64,000 bases of DNA from positions 14,918,001 through 14,982,000 of the forward strand of contig NC_086192.1 in assembly GCF_023053635.1 (NCBI RefSeq), written 5' to 3'. Below are positions 1 to 10,290 of this stretch, piece by piece. Made by a program: the position numbers and the translations under genes. The notes under the pieces are model-generated. The model was not told where the DNA came from, did not search any database, and saw nothing but the letters and a program-made list of their open reading frames with translations. The number at the start of each line of letters is the position of its first letter. Position 1 is the stretch's first letter. The stretch is from Elgaria multicarinata webbii. Lineage: Eukaryota; Chordata; Lepidosauria; Squamata; Anguidae.

Positions 1-58
1 CACAATCCATCATTTTAAAAGCATGCAGCTGATCTAACCTCCATAATTCAATAAGTTA

Positions 59-455
59 TAGAATCCTAGAATAGCAGAGTTGGAAGGGGCCTACAAGGCC
101 ATCGAGTCCAACCCCCTGCTCAATGCAGGAATCCACCCTAAAGCATCCCTGGCAGATGGCTGTCCAGCTGCCTCTTGAAGGCCTCTAGTGTGGGAGAGCT
201 CACAACCTCCCTAGGTAGCTGGTTCCATTGTCGTACTGCTCTAATAGTCAGAAAGTTTTTCCTGATGTCCAGCTGGAATCTGGCTTCCTTTAACTTGAGC
301 CCCTTATTCCGTGTCCTGCACTCTGGGAGTATCGAGAAGAGATCCTAGCCCTCCTCTGTGTGACAACCGTCTAAGTATTTGAAGAGTGCTATCATGTCTC
401 CCCTCAGCCTTCTCTTCTCCAGGCTAAACATGCCCAGTGCTTTCAGTCTCTCCTG
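59..455 (-). mobile_element. CR1 LINE fragment
   Basis: This is a 5'-truncated CR1 non-LTR retrotransposon 3' end in reverse orientation, in an MDH2 intron. It starts with the degenerate tail TAGAATCCTAGAATAGCAGA and runs through the 3' UTR into the end of the reverse-transcriptase ORF (antisense of the LRRGDMIALFKYL segment). The same family recurs about twenty times in this window. Confidence 0.9.
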
Positions 456-1014
456 AACTAAGCCCCTCCTGAGCTCCTGTAGCATGGGTCTTGTTCCCCG
501 CTCATCAAATCACTAAGCAGCAGGAATTTGGCCTTTGCTTCCTCGCCGTCTCTGTCGCCAGCTAGAAAAGTCTGGTGAAAGAAGCAGAGGAGCCTGCTGT
601 CCTGTCGAAGCGTCCAGGCCCAAGACAAAAACTGGTCTCTGGCCAGTGGCAAAACGCTGCCGCGCGTTTGAGCAGGACAGCCTGTCCCCTCTTCACCTTG
701 ACGTGAGGTCGCAGGGATAATAAATAGAAATCCCATGATGCGGTTTTGATTTACTCCTTTGGGCTTCGGACGCCCGCCAGATCCTTTGCAGAACCGCCCT
801 CTGTGTATTTTTAGCCTGCGATCGGGGCGTAAAGGAGTGACAGCAGACAGGTCTTTTCTCTCTTGCCACGTGTGGATCACATAGCTGGTGGCTAAAGTGC
901 TCAGTTGTGTTTCCAGAAATCAGGCTTTCAAGCCTGTTAGGTTAAACAGGCTGTTTACAAGCTGGAGCACTTTAAAAATAAATATCTGGTTTTATCAGGC
1001 TAGAGAGTTGAAAA
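456..1014. other. MDH2: MDH2 intron, unique sequence
   Basis: This is non-repetitive intronic sequence. Short open frames exist on both strands but show no homology I recognise and have no splice context. No regulatory site can be supported. Confidence 0.6.
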
Positions 1015-1022
1015 CCTTAGAG

Positions 1023-1148
1023 CAGCCTTCCTCAACCTGGGGCGCTCCAGATGTGTTGGACTGCATCTCCCAGAATGCCCCAGCTGGCTGGGGCATTCTG
1101 GGAGATGTAGTCCAACACATCTGCAGCGCCCCAGGTTGAGGAAGGCTG
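1023..1148. mobile_element. hAT-type palindromic MITE (126 bp)
   Basis: This is a foldback element of two roughly 61-bp arms with about two mismatches. It begins CAGCCTTCCTCAACCTGGGG and ends with its reverse complement. An exact 8-bp duplication CCTTAGAG flanks it (1015-1022 and 1149-1156). CAG...CTG ends and 8-bp target sites are the signature of the hAT superfamily. A second copy of identical length is at 18829-18954. It has no coding capacity. Confidence 0.93.
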
Positions 1149-1159
1149 CCTTAGAGAGT

Positions 1160-1228
1160 TGTAAACTGTTGAAAGCCGCCCGAAGAGTTTCAGCTATTGG
1201 GCGTTATAGAAAAGAAATCAATAATACT
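1160..1228 (+). mobile_element. L2 LINE 3' tail
   Basis: This is a short 3' end of an L2 element: GTAAACTG, then GCCGCCCGAAGAG, TTCAGCTATTGGGCG, TATAGAAA and an (AATC/AAT)n-like tail. It is one of many L2 tails sharing the CCGCCCAGAGAGCTTCGGCT motif. The hAT MITE lies immediately upstream. Confidence 0.75.
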
Positions 1229-1649
1229 AGGGTATACTACCCTATATACTAGGGTGTAGGATTAATCAATAATAGTAGGGTATCCCTTGTGTTGTTCCCT
1301 GTGTTCCCCCCTCCCCTAATTCATAGAATACATCCTGTAAATTCAATACAATGGCATGCTGTTGCCTCATTCCGCCCCTCCAAACATTCTTACCGTTTAG
1401 AGAATAACTTGGCCAGGACGGATAGTCTTGGAAATTAGGGGCAGCAGAAAGGTAGGAGCCCTATTCTTTCCGGTTCCACACGAGGGAAGGCCCCACGTTT
1501 TCACCTGGTGCTTTACCACTTGGGCTTTCCTGTTTCATGAGGGCTAGGAACCTTTTTAGAAGTGGTCAAATGAAAGCCAAGACGTGTATCTGCATCAGTG
1601 GTCTCTGCGGGGCTACGCTGGTTGTGCGCTGGGATTTATGTTTCATGTG
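1229..1649. other. MDH2: MDH2 intron, unique sequence
   Basis: I see no repeat or gene here apart from a short direct duplication of an ACTAGGGTA-like word at about 1228-1282. Confidence 0.5.
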
Positions 1650-1657
1650 ATTTCTGC

Positions 1658-2008
1658 TAGGGGTGTGCACCGCTCCGTATCGGATCCCCAAATCCGAAGC
1701 AGAGCGGGCCGGTCCACACCTCCGGCACCTGGTTCCGGAGCGGATTGGGGGAGGTGCGGAGCGGTTCGGACTGTTCCGAAGCTCCGTACCCAGGTAAGTG
1801 GGGGAGGGGGGGCTTACCTATCCAGCCCCCATTTTGTCCCCACTTACCTGCCTCTGCCGTCCGGGGGCAAAATGGGGTCCGAATCTTGATCTAGCCCTCT
1901 GGATCTTGCTCCGGTTCCAGTTCCGGAGCAGATCAGGGGAGGGAAGGATCGACCTGAAAGGTCCGGATCAGGCCCCGAAGCGGTTCGGGGTGGTGGTACA
2001 CAGCCCTA
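1658..2008. mobile_element. hAT-type MITE with perfect 8-bp TSD
   Basis: This is a non-coding 351-bp element. Its imperfect 13-bp terminal inverted repeats are TAGGGGTGTGCAC and GTACACAGCCCTA. It is flanked on both sides by ATTTCTGC (1650-1657 and 2009-2016). The interior is GC-rich, with many CGGATC/CGGAGCGG-type words that fold on themselves. The 8-bp duplication places it in hAT. It ends 113 bp before an MDH2 splice acceptor. Relatives occur near 63812 and probably at 15160-15625. Confidence 0.92.
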
Positions 2009-2103
2009 ATTTCTGCTGGCCTGGGGCAGCCGACGGGTGCGAATTCTGGCCTCCCGGTGAACTGCTCGGCTTGCTGCAAGCGCTGTCTCCGAATCCATGC
2101 TGA

Positions 2104-3203
<1,100 letters not shown>

Positions 3204-3303
3204 CTGAGTAGGAAGCCGCAACGGCTGTGCCTTTACGGAGACGGACCTGCTGCAAACCGCCCCTGTGCACGCTGCCAGCCGTCGCGCACAGGGTCTTCTG
3301 CCG

Positions 3304-3437
3304 ATCAATCTAGAAGGGGGTTAGGCTGAGCTAACTGGACCAGAAAAAGAGTGGGGCGCTGAGTGCTTCCAGCTGCATTCACTGCCCCACTCTTATTCTG
3401 GTTCAGTTAGCTCAGCCTAACCCCCTTCTAGATTGAT
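3304..3437. repeat. Near-perfect foldback element (54-bp arms)
   Basis: The left arm 3304-3357 begins ATCAATCTAGAAGGGGGTTA. It is repeated in inverse at 3384-3437 with only about two mismatches, around a 26-bp loop. This is probably a palindromic MITE, but no clear target-site duplication is visible because an L2 tail starts at its right edge. Within the MDH2 pre-mRNA it would form a stable hairpin. Confidence 0.9.
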
Positions 3438-3920
3438 GATGACGATGTATTTATTTCTTACCCGCCTCTCCCTCTGGATCGAGGCGGGGTACAAGACAAA
3501 TACAAAACACCCTAAAATACATATAATTGATTAAAAACATATAAAACTAAAACTTCATTGAAAAGGCAGCACATTATTAAAAGGTGTCTTAAAATTCAGC
3601 TGAGTAGGCCTGCCGGAAGAGACCAGTTTTTATGGCTTTCCTAAATTCCGGAAGACTGTTAAGTTGAGGGATCTCTCCCGGCACGTCTGGGAGTGGCAGA
3701 AGAGAAGGTCCTCTGGCTAACGGCTGTCAGCCTAGTTTTGAATGGCTGAAGTAAGTTCTCCCCAAAGGACCTGAGTGTGCAGGGCGGATTGTACGGGGAA
3801 AGGCGACCCCTCAGGTAACTTGGACCTAAAACATGTAGGGTTTTAAAGGTAATGACCAACACTTTATACTTTGCCCAGAAACTAATTGGCAGCCAGTGGA
3901 GTGATTTTAAATTCTCTTCC
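3438..3920 (-). mobile_element. L2 LINE fragment
   Basis: This is a reverse-oriented L2 copy. It opens with a (GAT)n-like tail and the antisense of the GGCGGG(T)AAGAAATAAAT 3' end, then the antisense of the C-terminal ORF ([20 protein letters not shown], later [10 protein letters not shown]). The coding frame is decayed. It ends within about 15-20 bp of the MDH2 acceptor at 3936. Confidence 0.9.
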
Positions 3921-3936
3921 CCACGTTCTTCCACAG

Positions 3937-4088
3937 GATCAGCCACCCTGTCCATGGCCTACGCCGGTGCCCGGTTCGTTTTCTCCGTCCTGGACGCCAT
4001 GAACGGCAAGGAGGGGGTGATCGAGTGCTCTTTCGTCCGGTCTGAGGAAACGGAGTGCACGTATTTCTCCACTCCGCTGCTACTCGGG
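3937..4088 (+). CDS. MDH2: Malate dehydrogenase, mitochondrial: internal exon
   Basis: This 152-bp exon completes the split glycine codon (G|GA) and encodes [20 protein letters not shown], then [20 protein letters not shown] and [10 protein letters not shown]. The [10 protein letters not shown] stretch is an MDH family hallmark lining the substrate/cofactor pocket. The acceptor is TTCTTCCACAG and the donor is GTAGGT after a complete GGG codon (phase 0). Human MDH2 has SLVDA where this copy has SVLDA, and VKSQ where this has VRSE; these are conservative differences expected of an orthologue. An L2 LINE copy ends only some 15-20 bp upstream of the acceptor, so the polypyrimidine tract lies right at the repeat boundary. 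Confidence 0.97.
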
Positions 4089-4838
4089 GTAGGTAGCCCG
4101 GGCCTGAACTTAATCGCTATTCACTCTATGCACAAGCCAAGTTTTTTTCAGAACCGCTTCCTCTTCCCCCGCTTAGAAAAACATTCCTCGCTAAGGCGGC
4201 TCGCAGCCTGGCCTAAACCAGTAGAAACGGTCGTTTCTGTTAAATGACACGAAGCGTGGAGTTTTGCCAGATTTTCCCCGGGGAGGGAATTGCGCAATCT
4301 TGGGGGCCACTGCAGGAAAGGCCCTGTCTCTGGCACTTGCCCAATGACTTTCGTTTAGAGGGAGACTAGAGAGCAAAGGTCTGGGCTGATGATCTTAAAA
4401 GCTGGGCAAGCCCATACAGGTGAAGGTGAGCCTTGCGACAACAATCCCAGACCTTTTGTGCAGGGGCCATAAAACCTCTTTTCAGCCCAAAGTCCATTTT
4501 GAGACATTTTTGGGGGTGGCGTTCCAGCGATGGGTGGGCCAAAGGTAAAAGCGTGTGAGGGCGAAATAAAGCTTTTCCTTCCAGTAACGAAACCTTTGAG
4601 CTTTTCAACCATTTTGAGTCGGGGGTGAAATCTGGATCAAGGCCGGGAAACCAGGAAACGGTCAGCGGTTTGGGGAAACGGTGCGTGGCCTTCTGTGCGG
4701 GCGGGAGTTTCCGCACCTCTGGGTGAGGGCTCTAAAGTCGATTGTCGGTGGTCCATTTTAAAGTCGAGAGTCGATTTGATGTTGAGCTGGGAAACAAACG
4801 GGCAGCCAGTTGAAACAATTAGGACCTAAAGAAAACCA
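4089..4838. other. MDH2: MDH2 intron, unique sequence
   Basis: No repeat or coding signal is recognised. Open frames here lack homology. Confidence 0.5.
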
Positions 4839-4918
4839 AAAACCTGTAAACCGCCCAGAGAGCTTCGGCTATGGGGCGGTATATAAATGTAATAAATACG
4901 TGAATAAATAAATGTAAT
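4839..4918 (+). mobile_element. L2 LINE 3' tail
   Basis: CTGTAAACCGCCCAGAGAGC is followed by TTCGGCTATGGGGCGGTATA and an (AATA)n-type tail. This is the canonical L2 3' end of this genome, truncated at about 80 bp. Confidence 0.9.
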
Positions 4919-5189
4919 GCTGCATAAATCCCTACCGTAAAGGGCCATTTAAGCAACGTTAACGGGTGTAAATGGCCCCTTTACGGCTGTCATTTATGCA
5001 ACGTTAACAGTTACGAAAAGATCCGAGATGCCATTTCCCCCCCACAAAATGGCGCCTTGGTGGACCACTGCGCTTGCCCGACTCGATGTGCGCCGTGTCG
5101 GGCAAGCACAGCCGTCCGTGGACTGGAGTCCAGCAGGCCGAGTCGGGGTCGGTCCTAATCCGCCGGTTCGGTTTGATTCGGCAAGTAAA
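4919..5189. repeat. Foldback-rich repeat remnant
   Basis: This stretch contains two hairpins. The first pairs GCATAAAT...TAAAGGGCCATTT at 4922-4951 with AAATGGCCCCTTTA...ATTTATGC at about 4970-4998. The second is TGCTTGCCCGAC-type inverted words around 5068-5110. It looks like a decayed composite MITE related to the one at 1658-2008, but its ends are not defined. Confidence 0.45.
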
Positions 5190-5697
5190 TTATTATTATT
5201 ATTATTTATTTATATAGCACCATCAACGTACATGGTGCTGTACAGATAACACAGTAAAGAGCAAGACCCTGCCGCATAGGCTTACAATCTAATAAGTTGT
5301 AGTAAACAATAAAGAGGGAAGGAGAATGCAAACAGGCACAGGGAAGTGTAAACAGGCACCGGGTAGGGTGAAGCTAACAGTATAGAGTCAGAACAAACTC
5401 AATATTTGAAGGCTATAGGGAAAAGAAAAGTTTTTAGCTGAGTTTTAAAAGCAGTGATTGAGTTTGTAGTTCTCAAGTGTTCTGGAAGAGCGTTCCAGGC
5501 GTAAGGGGCAGCAGAAGAAAAAGGACGAAGCCGAGTAAGGGAAGTGGAGGTCCTTGGGCAGGCGAGAAGCATGGCATCAGAGGAGCGGAGAGCACGAGCG
5601 GGGCGATAGTGTGAGATGAGAGAGGAGAGAGAGGCAGGAGCTAGACCGTGAAGAGCTTTGAAGGTCAGCAGGAGAAGTTTATATTGGATTCTGGCGT
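5190..5697 (-). mobile_element. L2 LINE fragment, second subfamily
   Basis: The reverse strand has an L2-type C-terminal ORF ending ([12 protein letters not shown], later RAFSSAAP and AWNALPEHLR, readable with decay). Its 3' end carries the TTTATATAGCACCATCAACG block and a TTATT tail. It is a different 3' UTR from the GGGCGGTATA copies. It lies in the last MDH2 intron, 76 bp from the acceptor. Confidence 0.85.
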
Positions 5698-5773
5698 GAA
5701 ATCCGGCACCGTTGCAACGCTTCGCGTCTTGACGTTTCGTTTCAATTCTTTTGACTTTCCTTCCCGCCCTCAG

Positions 5774-5905
5774 AAAAACGGCATTGAGAAGAACCTGGGT
5801 ATTGGCAAGATCTCTCCATTTGAAGAGAAGATGGTGGCCGAGGCCGTTTCGGAGCTGAAGGCTTCCATCAAGAAAGGCGAAGACTTTGCCAAGAGCATGA
5901 AGTGA
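5774..5905 (+). CDS. MDH2: Malate dehydrogenase, mitochondrial: last coding exon with stop
   Basis: The terminal coding exon (43 codons plus TGA at 5903-5905) encodes [20 protein letters not shown] and ends GEDFAKSMK. The human tail is GEDFVKTLK. It starts after CCGCCCTCAG, in phase 0 with the preceding exon. It provides the C-terminal helix of the catalytic domain. The four visible exons give 153 residues, exactly the length of the corresponding part of human MDH2, so no residue is gained or lost. An L2 fragment (5190-5697) fills much of the intron before it and stops about 75 bp from the acceptor. Confidence 0.97.
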   Translation, partial: KNGIEKNLGIGKISPFEEKMVAEAVSELKASIKKGEDFAKSMK

Positions 5906-6070
5906 AGCGACGACGGAAGAACGGCAGTCCCCTTAATTTATTTAAGGCTCATCATGTCACTTTAAGAGGCGTCGGACGGCAAAGCGTTGGTTTTGCCTAA
6001 CAGCCTTGGTATTTACCTGCCCTGTACTCTTGATTGGAATTCCTCAATTAAAGAAAAACATTATTTTTTT
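5906..6070 (+). other. MDH2: MDH2 3' UTR with poly(A) signal
   Basis: After the TGA there is a short unique 3' UTR. ATTAAA at 6047-6052, followed by an A-rich then T-rich stretch, is the first plausible polyadenylation signal. This gives a 3' UTR of roughly 160 nt. The exact cleavage site is inferred. CR1 sequence starts about 170 bp further on. Confidence 0.7.
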
Positions 6071-6242
6071 CAGGGTATTCCCTGGTGGCCTTAGTTTGTG
6101 TCTTGCATATTTGGTGGTGGTGGGGAGATATCACGCAGAAGAGGCATCCCAAAAGCAGAGGTCCATTGAGATCTTTCCCTCCAAGAGATATTTGGGATTT
6201 AGTAGGATTATTACCAACAACATTGGAGGGATGGGGTTCACA

Positions 6243-6832
6243 TGAACATGAGCCAACAGTGTGATGTGGCTGGCAAAAAAGGCAAATGCTATTTTGGGCT
6301 GCTTTCATAGCGGTATAGTTTCTAAATCGTTGCGAGGTACTGGTTCCCCTCTATTCGGCACGGGTTAGGCCTTATCTTGAGTATTCTGGGCACCACACTT
6401 CAGGAAGGATGCAGACAAGCTGGAGGAGGGCAACGAGGATGATCAGGGGTCTGGAAACAAAGCCCTAAGAGAAGAGACTGAAAGAACTGGGCAGGTTTAG
6501 CCTGGAGAAGAGAAGGCTGAAGGGAGACATGAGAGCACTCTTCAAGGACTTGAAAGGTTTTCACACAGAGGAAGGCCAGGATCTCTTCTCGATCATCCCA
6601 GAGTGCAGGACACGGAATAACGGGCTCAAGCGACAGGAAGCCAGATTCTGGCTGGACATCAGGAAAAATGTCTTGAGTGTTAGAGCAGTATGACAGTGGA
6701 ACCAGTGACCTAGGGAGGTTGTGGGCTCTCCCACACTAGAGGCTTTCAAGAGGCAGCTGGACAACCATCTGTCAGGGACGCTTTAATGTGAATTCCTGCA
6801 CTGAGCAGGGGGTTGGACTTGATGGCCTTCAC
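6243..6832 (+). mobile_element. CR1 LINE fragment
   Basis: This is the longest + strand copy at this end. It has the NMSQQCDVAGKKGKCYFG-like region, then [16 protein letters not shown] and FSLEKRR blocks, then the 3' UTR. There is an internal deletion near 6412 and several frame breaks. It starts about 170 bp after the MDH2 poly(A) signal. Confidence 0.9.
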
Positions 6833-6844
6833 TTCATCCTTCTT

Positions 6845-7112
6845 GAAGCGTCAAAGGGTATTGGACAAATTCCTGGAGTGGTCATTGACAGCAGTCTGAA
6901 CATGACCCATCAGTGCGAGATAGCCACTTGAAGGGCTAACAGTTCTGGGCTACATTAGAAGAAGCATTGTGTCGAAGACGCCCAAAGTCCTTATTCCTCT
7001 ACTCAGCACTAGTGAGATCACGCCTGGAGTGTCGTGTACGATTCTGGGCACCCCATTTCCAGAAGGACATTGGCAGGGTAGAATCGGTTCAGAGAAGTGC
7101 ACAAAGGCAACT
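6845..7112 (+). mobile_element. Divergent CR1-like LINE fragment
   Basis: The translation keeps the CR1 end-of-RT pattern (IVIDSSLNMTHQCEIAT, RSIVSKTPKVLIPLLSTS, RLECRVRFWAPHFQKDIG) with decay and frame changes. It is a different and older subfamily from the neighbouring copy. Confidence 0.7.
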
Positions 7113-7299
7113 GTTCTGCCCCATGGTCAGTCCCTAGCAGCTGATATCGAGGTAGACTGCCTTTGACAATGGGTTCCATTTCACTCTTACGGATTATAGC
7201 AGTGGACAGAGCTTTCCTCCACCTTGAATTCTTTGTCCCCAGGCAGGGAATCTGGGTCCCTCCAGACTCCCAACTCCCATCATCCTTTGGCCGTGGTGG

Positions 7300-7506
7300 C
7301 TGGGACCGATAGAAACGTAGGAATCTGCCTTCTACTGAGCCTTCCCCTTGGGCCATCTTGCTCAGTATTGTTGACACTGGCTGGCAGTGACAGCTCTCTG
7401 GGGTTTCAGGCAGGTAATTCCCCAGCCCCACCTGGAGATGCCAAGGATCGAACCCGAGACCTTCCGCATGCAAAGCCCGGTCTCTACCACTGAGCCACGG
7501 ACCCTC
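7300..7506 (-). mobile_element. tRNA-derived SINE
   Basis: On the - strand a tRNA-like head shows an A box (TGGCTCAGTGGTAGAG, 7482-7497) and a B box (GGTTCGATCC, 7445-7454). A body then ends in AAGGCAGATTCCTACGTTTC. This matches the common lizard SINE whose body reads CTCCAGGTGGGGCTGGG. It is not a functional tRNA gene, because only the promoter half is tRNA-like. Confidence 0.8.
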
Positions 7507-7642
7507 CCTGTTATGGGACTCCCAACCGCGGAGAACTGAAGTCCCAAAAAACATCTGGAGGAACATAGGTTTCTGTGCAAAGTATTTTGCAAAACACAGT
7601 TGTATGCAGTTCTTTTGGGTCATAAGCTAGTTCTAGAGTTTT

Positions 7643-7725
7643 GTTTTATTTATTTATTTATTTATAAATAAGGGCTGAAGCGCTCTGGGCGGTTCACAAA
7701 AATTAAAACCATGAACATAAGAGGT
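7643..7725 (-). mobile_element. L2 LINE 3' tail
   Basis: A (TTTA)n tail is followed by the antisense of the GAACCGCCCAGAGCGCTTCA block. It is a short truncated copy. Confidence 0.85.
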
Positions 7726-7906
7726 GTATTTAATTTCTCCTTCAAACCACATTCTGGATCTGAATTTCAGTTCTGGTACAGGCCAAGAGGTGGCGCCAGA
7801 AGCTTTTCCTTCCCCCCCCCTCTTCCTCTTCCTCTTCCTCTTCCTCGTCTGCTTCTTCTCCTCCTCCTCTCATGACACCAGCAAAGGCACAGAGACTCCC
7901 AAGGCA

Positions 7907-8117
7907 TAGGGTGACTCTATGAAAAGGAGAACAGGGCTCCTGTATCTTTTACAGTTGTATAGAAAGAGGGCAGGGCTCCTGCAGCTTTACCTATTGTGAT
8001 GAAGAGGGAATTTCACCAGGTGCTGCAAGCATCCAAATGGCACCTGCTGAAAATCCCTTTTCTATACAACTATTCAAGATACAGGAGCCCGGTCCTCCTT
8101 TCCATAGGGTCACCCTA
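7907..8117. mobile_element. Long-TIR MITE (TAGGGTGACC family)
   Basis: Begins TAGGGTGACTCTATGAAAAG and ends CTTTCCATAGGGTCACCCTA. The arms (about 55 bp) contain AGGGCTCCTGTATCTTTTAC and its inverse. Inner GCAGGGCTCCTGCAGCTTTA sequence is retained. No target duplication survives here, but the intact relative at 28551-28854 has one. Confidence 0.85.
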
Positions 8118-8529
8118 TAAGTGGTGCTTCTTGATAAAAAGGGGAGGGACATTGGACAACCCAGAAGCACATCTGTTGGTAGCCCAATCCACGATTGCTC
8201 CAGCTGTGTGTTGTTTTTAAAATTGTTTTTAATTTATAATCTATCTAAACATGGATATGACTGAACCCTTACTTGGGTCAAAGCACTACTTCATTGCAGA
8301 AAAGGAATTATTTTAAAGTAAAACTAATGAAATAAGCATCTGCAACTATCTATATTTCTGGGCAGGCCCTCACCATAAAATATTTTTTTAAAATAAGGAT
8401 GTTGTGCTGAACAGTGTCAGCCTCAACTTTGCCACTATTTCCTGCTGCCCCTCTGGGTGGTCACTTTGAGGTTGGGGTGGGATAGGCTGTGGCACCCTGC
8501 ACCCTGGTAAAAAAAACCCACCTTTCTCC
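8118..8529. other. AT-rich unique stretch
   Basis: No gene or clear repeat is seen. A short T-rich and A-rich region at 8210-8400 might be a decayed LINE tail, but I cannot support this. Confidence 0.4.
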
Positions 8530-8757
8530 CAATCCAGCTGGACATCAGGAAAAACTTCCTGACTGTTAGAGCAGTACGACAATGGAATGAGTTGCCTGGT
8601 GAGGTTGTGGCCTCTCCCACACTAGAGGCCTTCAAGAGGCAGCTGGACAACCCTCTGTCAGGGATGCTTTAGGGTGGATTCCTGCATTGAGCAGGGGGTT
8701 GGACTTGATGGCCTTGTAGGCCCCTTCCAACTCTGCTATTCTATGATTCTATGATTC
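8530..8757 (+). mobile_element. CR1 LINE 3' fragment
   Basis: Starts at AGCTGGACATCAGGAAAAAC and ends with two full tail units, TTCTATGATTCTATGATTC. It is 5'-truncated. Confidence 0.92.
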
Positions 8758-9082
8758 ATTCTGGTGTTTTCCTTATATGGAGAGCCTGAGGAGAAATAGA
8801 TCTGTATCTGGGGACATCCTGTCCGGGTTTTTGTGTCCATCCAAATCTCAAATCTTCTGGAGCGTTCAGATTTGCTTCGATTCAGATATTTCCCGATTCT
8901 ATCCGAATCGCCTGATCTGGTTTGGTTTTTGTCCGAATCCGAAGCATAGTTTGTATACTAGGTATAAAGTAAAGGCTGAGCGCTCCGTCTCTCTGCCCTC
9001 TCACTCTCGCTCGCCCTCATGGAAATTTGACTTGCCAACGGCGACCAGGCGAGTGCTTAAATTCAAGGCTGCCCTGAGAGCC
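8758..9082. other. Possible MITE remnant, otherwise unique
   Basis: CCGAATC/GATTCGG-type words at 8870-8945 resemble the interior of the TAGGGSTGTGCAC hAT MITEs. Boundaries are not visible. Confidence 0.35.
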
Positions 9083-9118
9083 CGCTGATATAGGGCGGGA
9101 TATAAATGTTTTAAATAA
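9083..9118 (+). mobile_element. L2 LINE 3' tail
   Basis: A short remnant (GATATAGGGCGGGATATAAA plus TAAATAAAT) is followed directly by the CR1 tail of the next element. Confidence 0.65.
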
Positions 9119-9497
9119 ATCATAGATTCATAGAATTGCAGAGTTGGAAGGGGCCTACAAGGCCATCGAGTCCAACCCCCTGTTCAATGCAGGAATCCAC
9201 CCTAAAGCATCCCTGACAGACGGTTGTCCAGCTGCCTCTTGAAGGCCTCTAGTGTGGGAGAGCCCACCACCTCCCTAGGTCACTGATTCCATCGTCGTAC
9301 TGCTCTAACAGGAAGTTTTTCCTGATGTCCAGCTGGAATCTGGCTTCCTGTAACTTGAGCCCGTTATTCCATGTCCTGCACTCTGGGAGGATCGAGAAGA
9401 GATCCTGGCCCTCCTCTGTGTGACAACCTTTTAGGTATTTGAAGAGTGCTCTCATGTCTCCCCTCCATCTTCTCTTCTCCAGGCTAAACATGCCCAG
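9119..9497 (-). mobile_element. CR1 LINE 3' fragment
   Basis: A tail-to-RT-end fragment in reverse orientation. It stops in the antisense of the [20 protein letters not shown] block. Confidence 0.92.
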
Positions 9498-10002
9498 GTC
9501 TTGATCAGCCCAGGCTGATCTAGAGAGCCCTGAAGGTAGTTGACCTCTGAAGAATGGCAACGCCAAGGTATCTTCCCAAATAAAAATAAAAGTGGGGTAA
9601 GTGGTTTACCTGAGACAAGCATCAGAAAATCAGCCACAGCTAAAATAAAATCCTTAACTCCTTCAGGATTTCTCTAGGCCTGTAGCAGCTTCGCTTCAAA
9701 CCCCCCCCCCCCCCAGGCCCAAATTAACTGATCTCCAACTGACACCGGTCAATTCTCACAAAGAAACGTCCCTTGTGTTTGACTGAGATAGATCCGGACA
9801 CAATTGCCAGCAAAGCTCCCTGCAGGAACAATTAAAAAGCGGTGTGTTTGAAGTCGGAATGTGCAGCTGCTTCTGGAGCGGTGTGTGTGAGAGAGAGAAA
9901 GAGAGAGAAATATGATGTGATGTTCATTTAAAAGGCATCAGGCTTCATTTTCTACTGGGTGCAAGTGCTAAAAACAACGGAACTGAGCTAGAGGTGAAAT
10001 AA
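9498..10002. other. Unique stretch with small poly-C and (GA)n
   Basis: No gene seen. Poly-C lies at 9700-9713 and a short GA-rich run at about 9889-9908. Confidence 0.5.
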
Positions 10003-10290
10003 TAATAATTTTATTTCTTACCCACCTCTCCCTTTGGATCAAGGCGGGGAACAGCGTTACTACAACGATACAGTATAAATCAGATACTTAAAATTAATTA
10101 AAAGAGCATATAAAACCAATGCAACCTCAAAAGAACAATAAACACATCTTAAAAATTCTTGGTTTAACATTAATCTGGGTTAGGCCTGCCGGAAGAGGCT
10201 AGTCTTTAAAGCTGTCTTAAATTCAGAGGGGGAGTTAAGTTGATGAATCTCCTCCGGCCGGCTGTTCCACAGTCTGCAAGCCTTACCTTC
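10003..10290 (-). mobile_element. L2 LINE fragment
   Basis: An AATAATAA tail, the antisense of the CCGCCTTGATCCAAAGGGAG 3' end, then the AGGCCTGCCGGAAGAGGCTA block shared with the copies at 3438 and 55727. Confidence 0.85.

Noticed and set aside
1023-1148. Palindromes at 1023, 3304 and 18829 as microRNA precursors
   Set aside because: Near-perfect long arms with CAG/CTG ends and target duplications (for two of them) identify mobile foldback elements. No evidence of processing.
7445-7497. tRNA genes at the A/B boxes here and at 29047, 38000, 47100 and 52012
   Set aside because: Each is the head of a SINE. The cloverleaf is not completed and the body continues into SINE sequence.
9889-9912. 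Short GA-rich run as a regulatory GAGA element
   Set aside because: Too short and of a kind found throughout the window as simple repeat.
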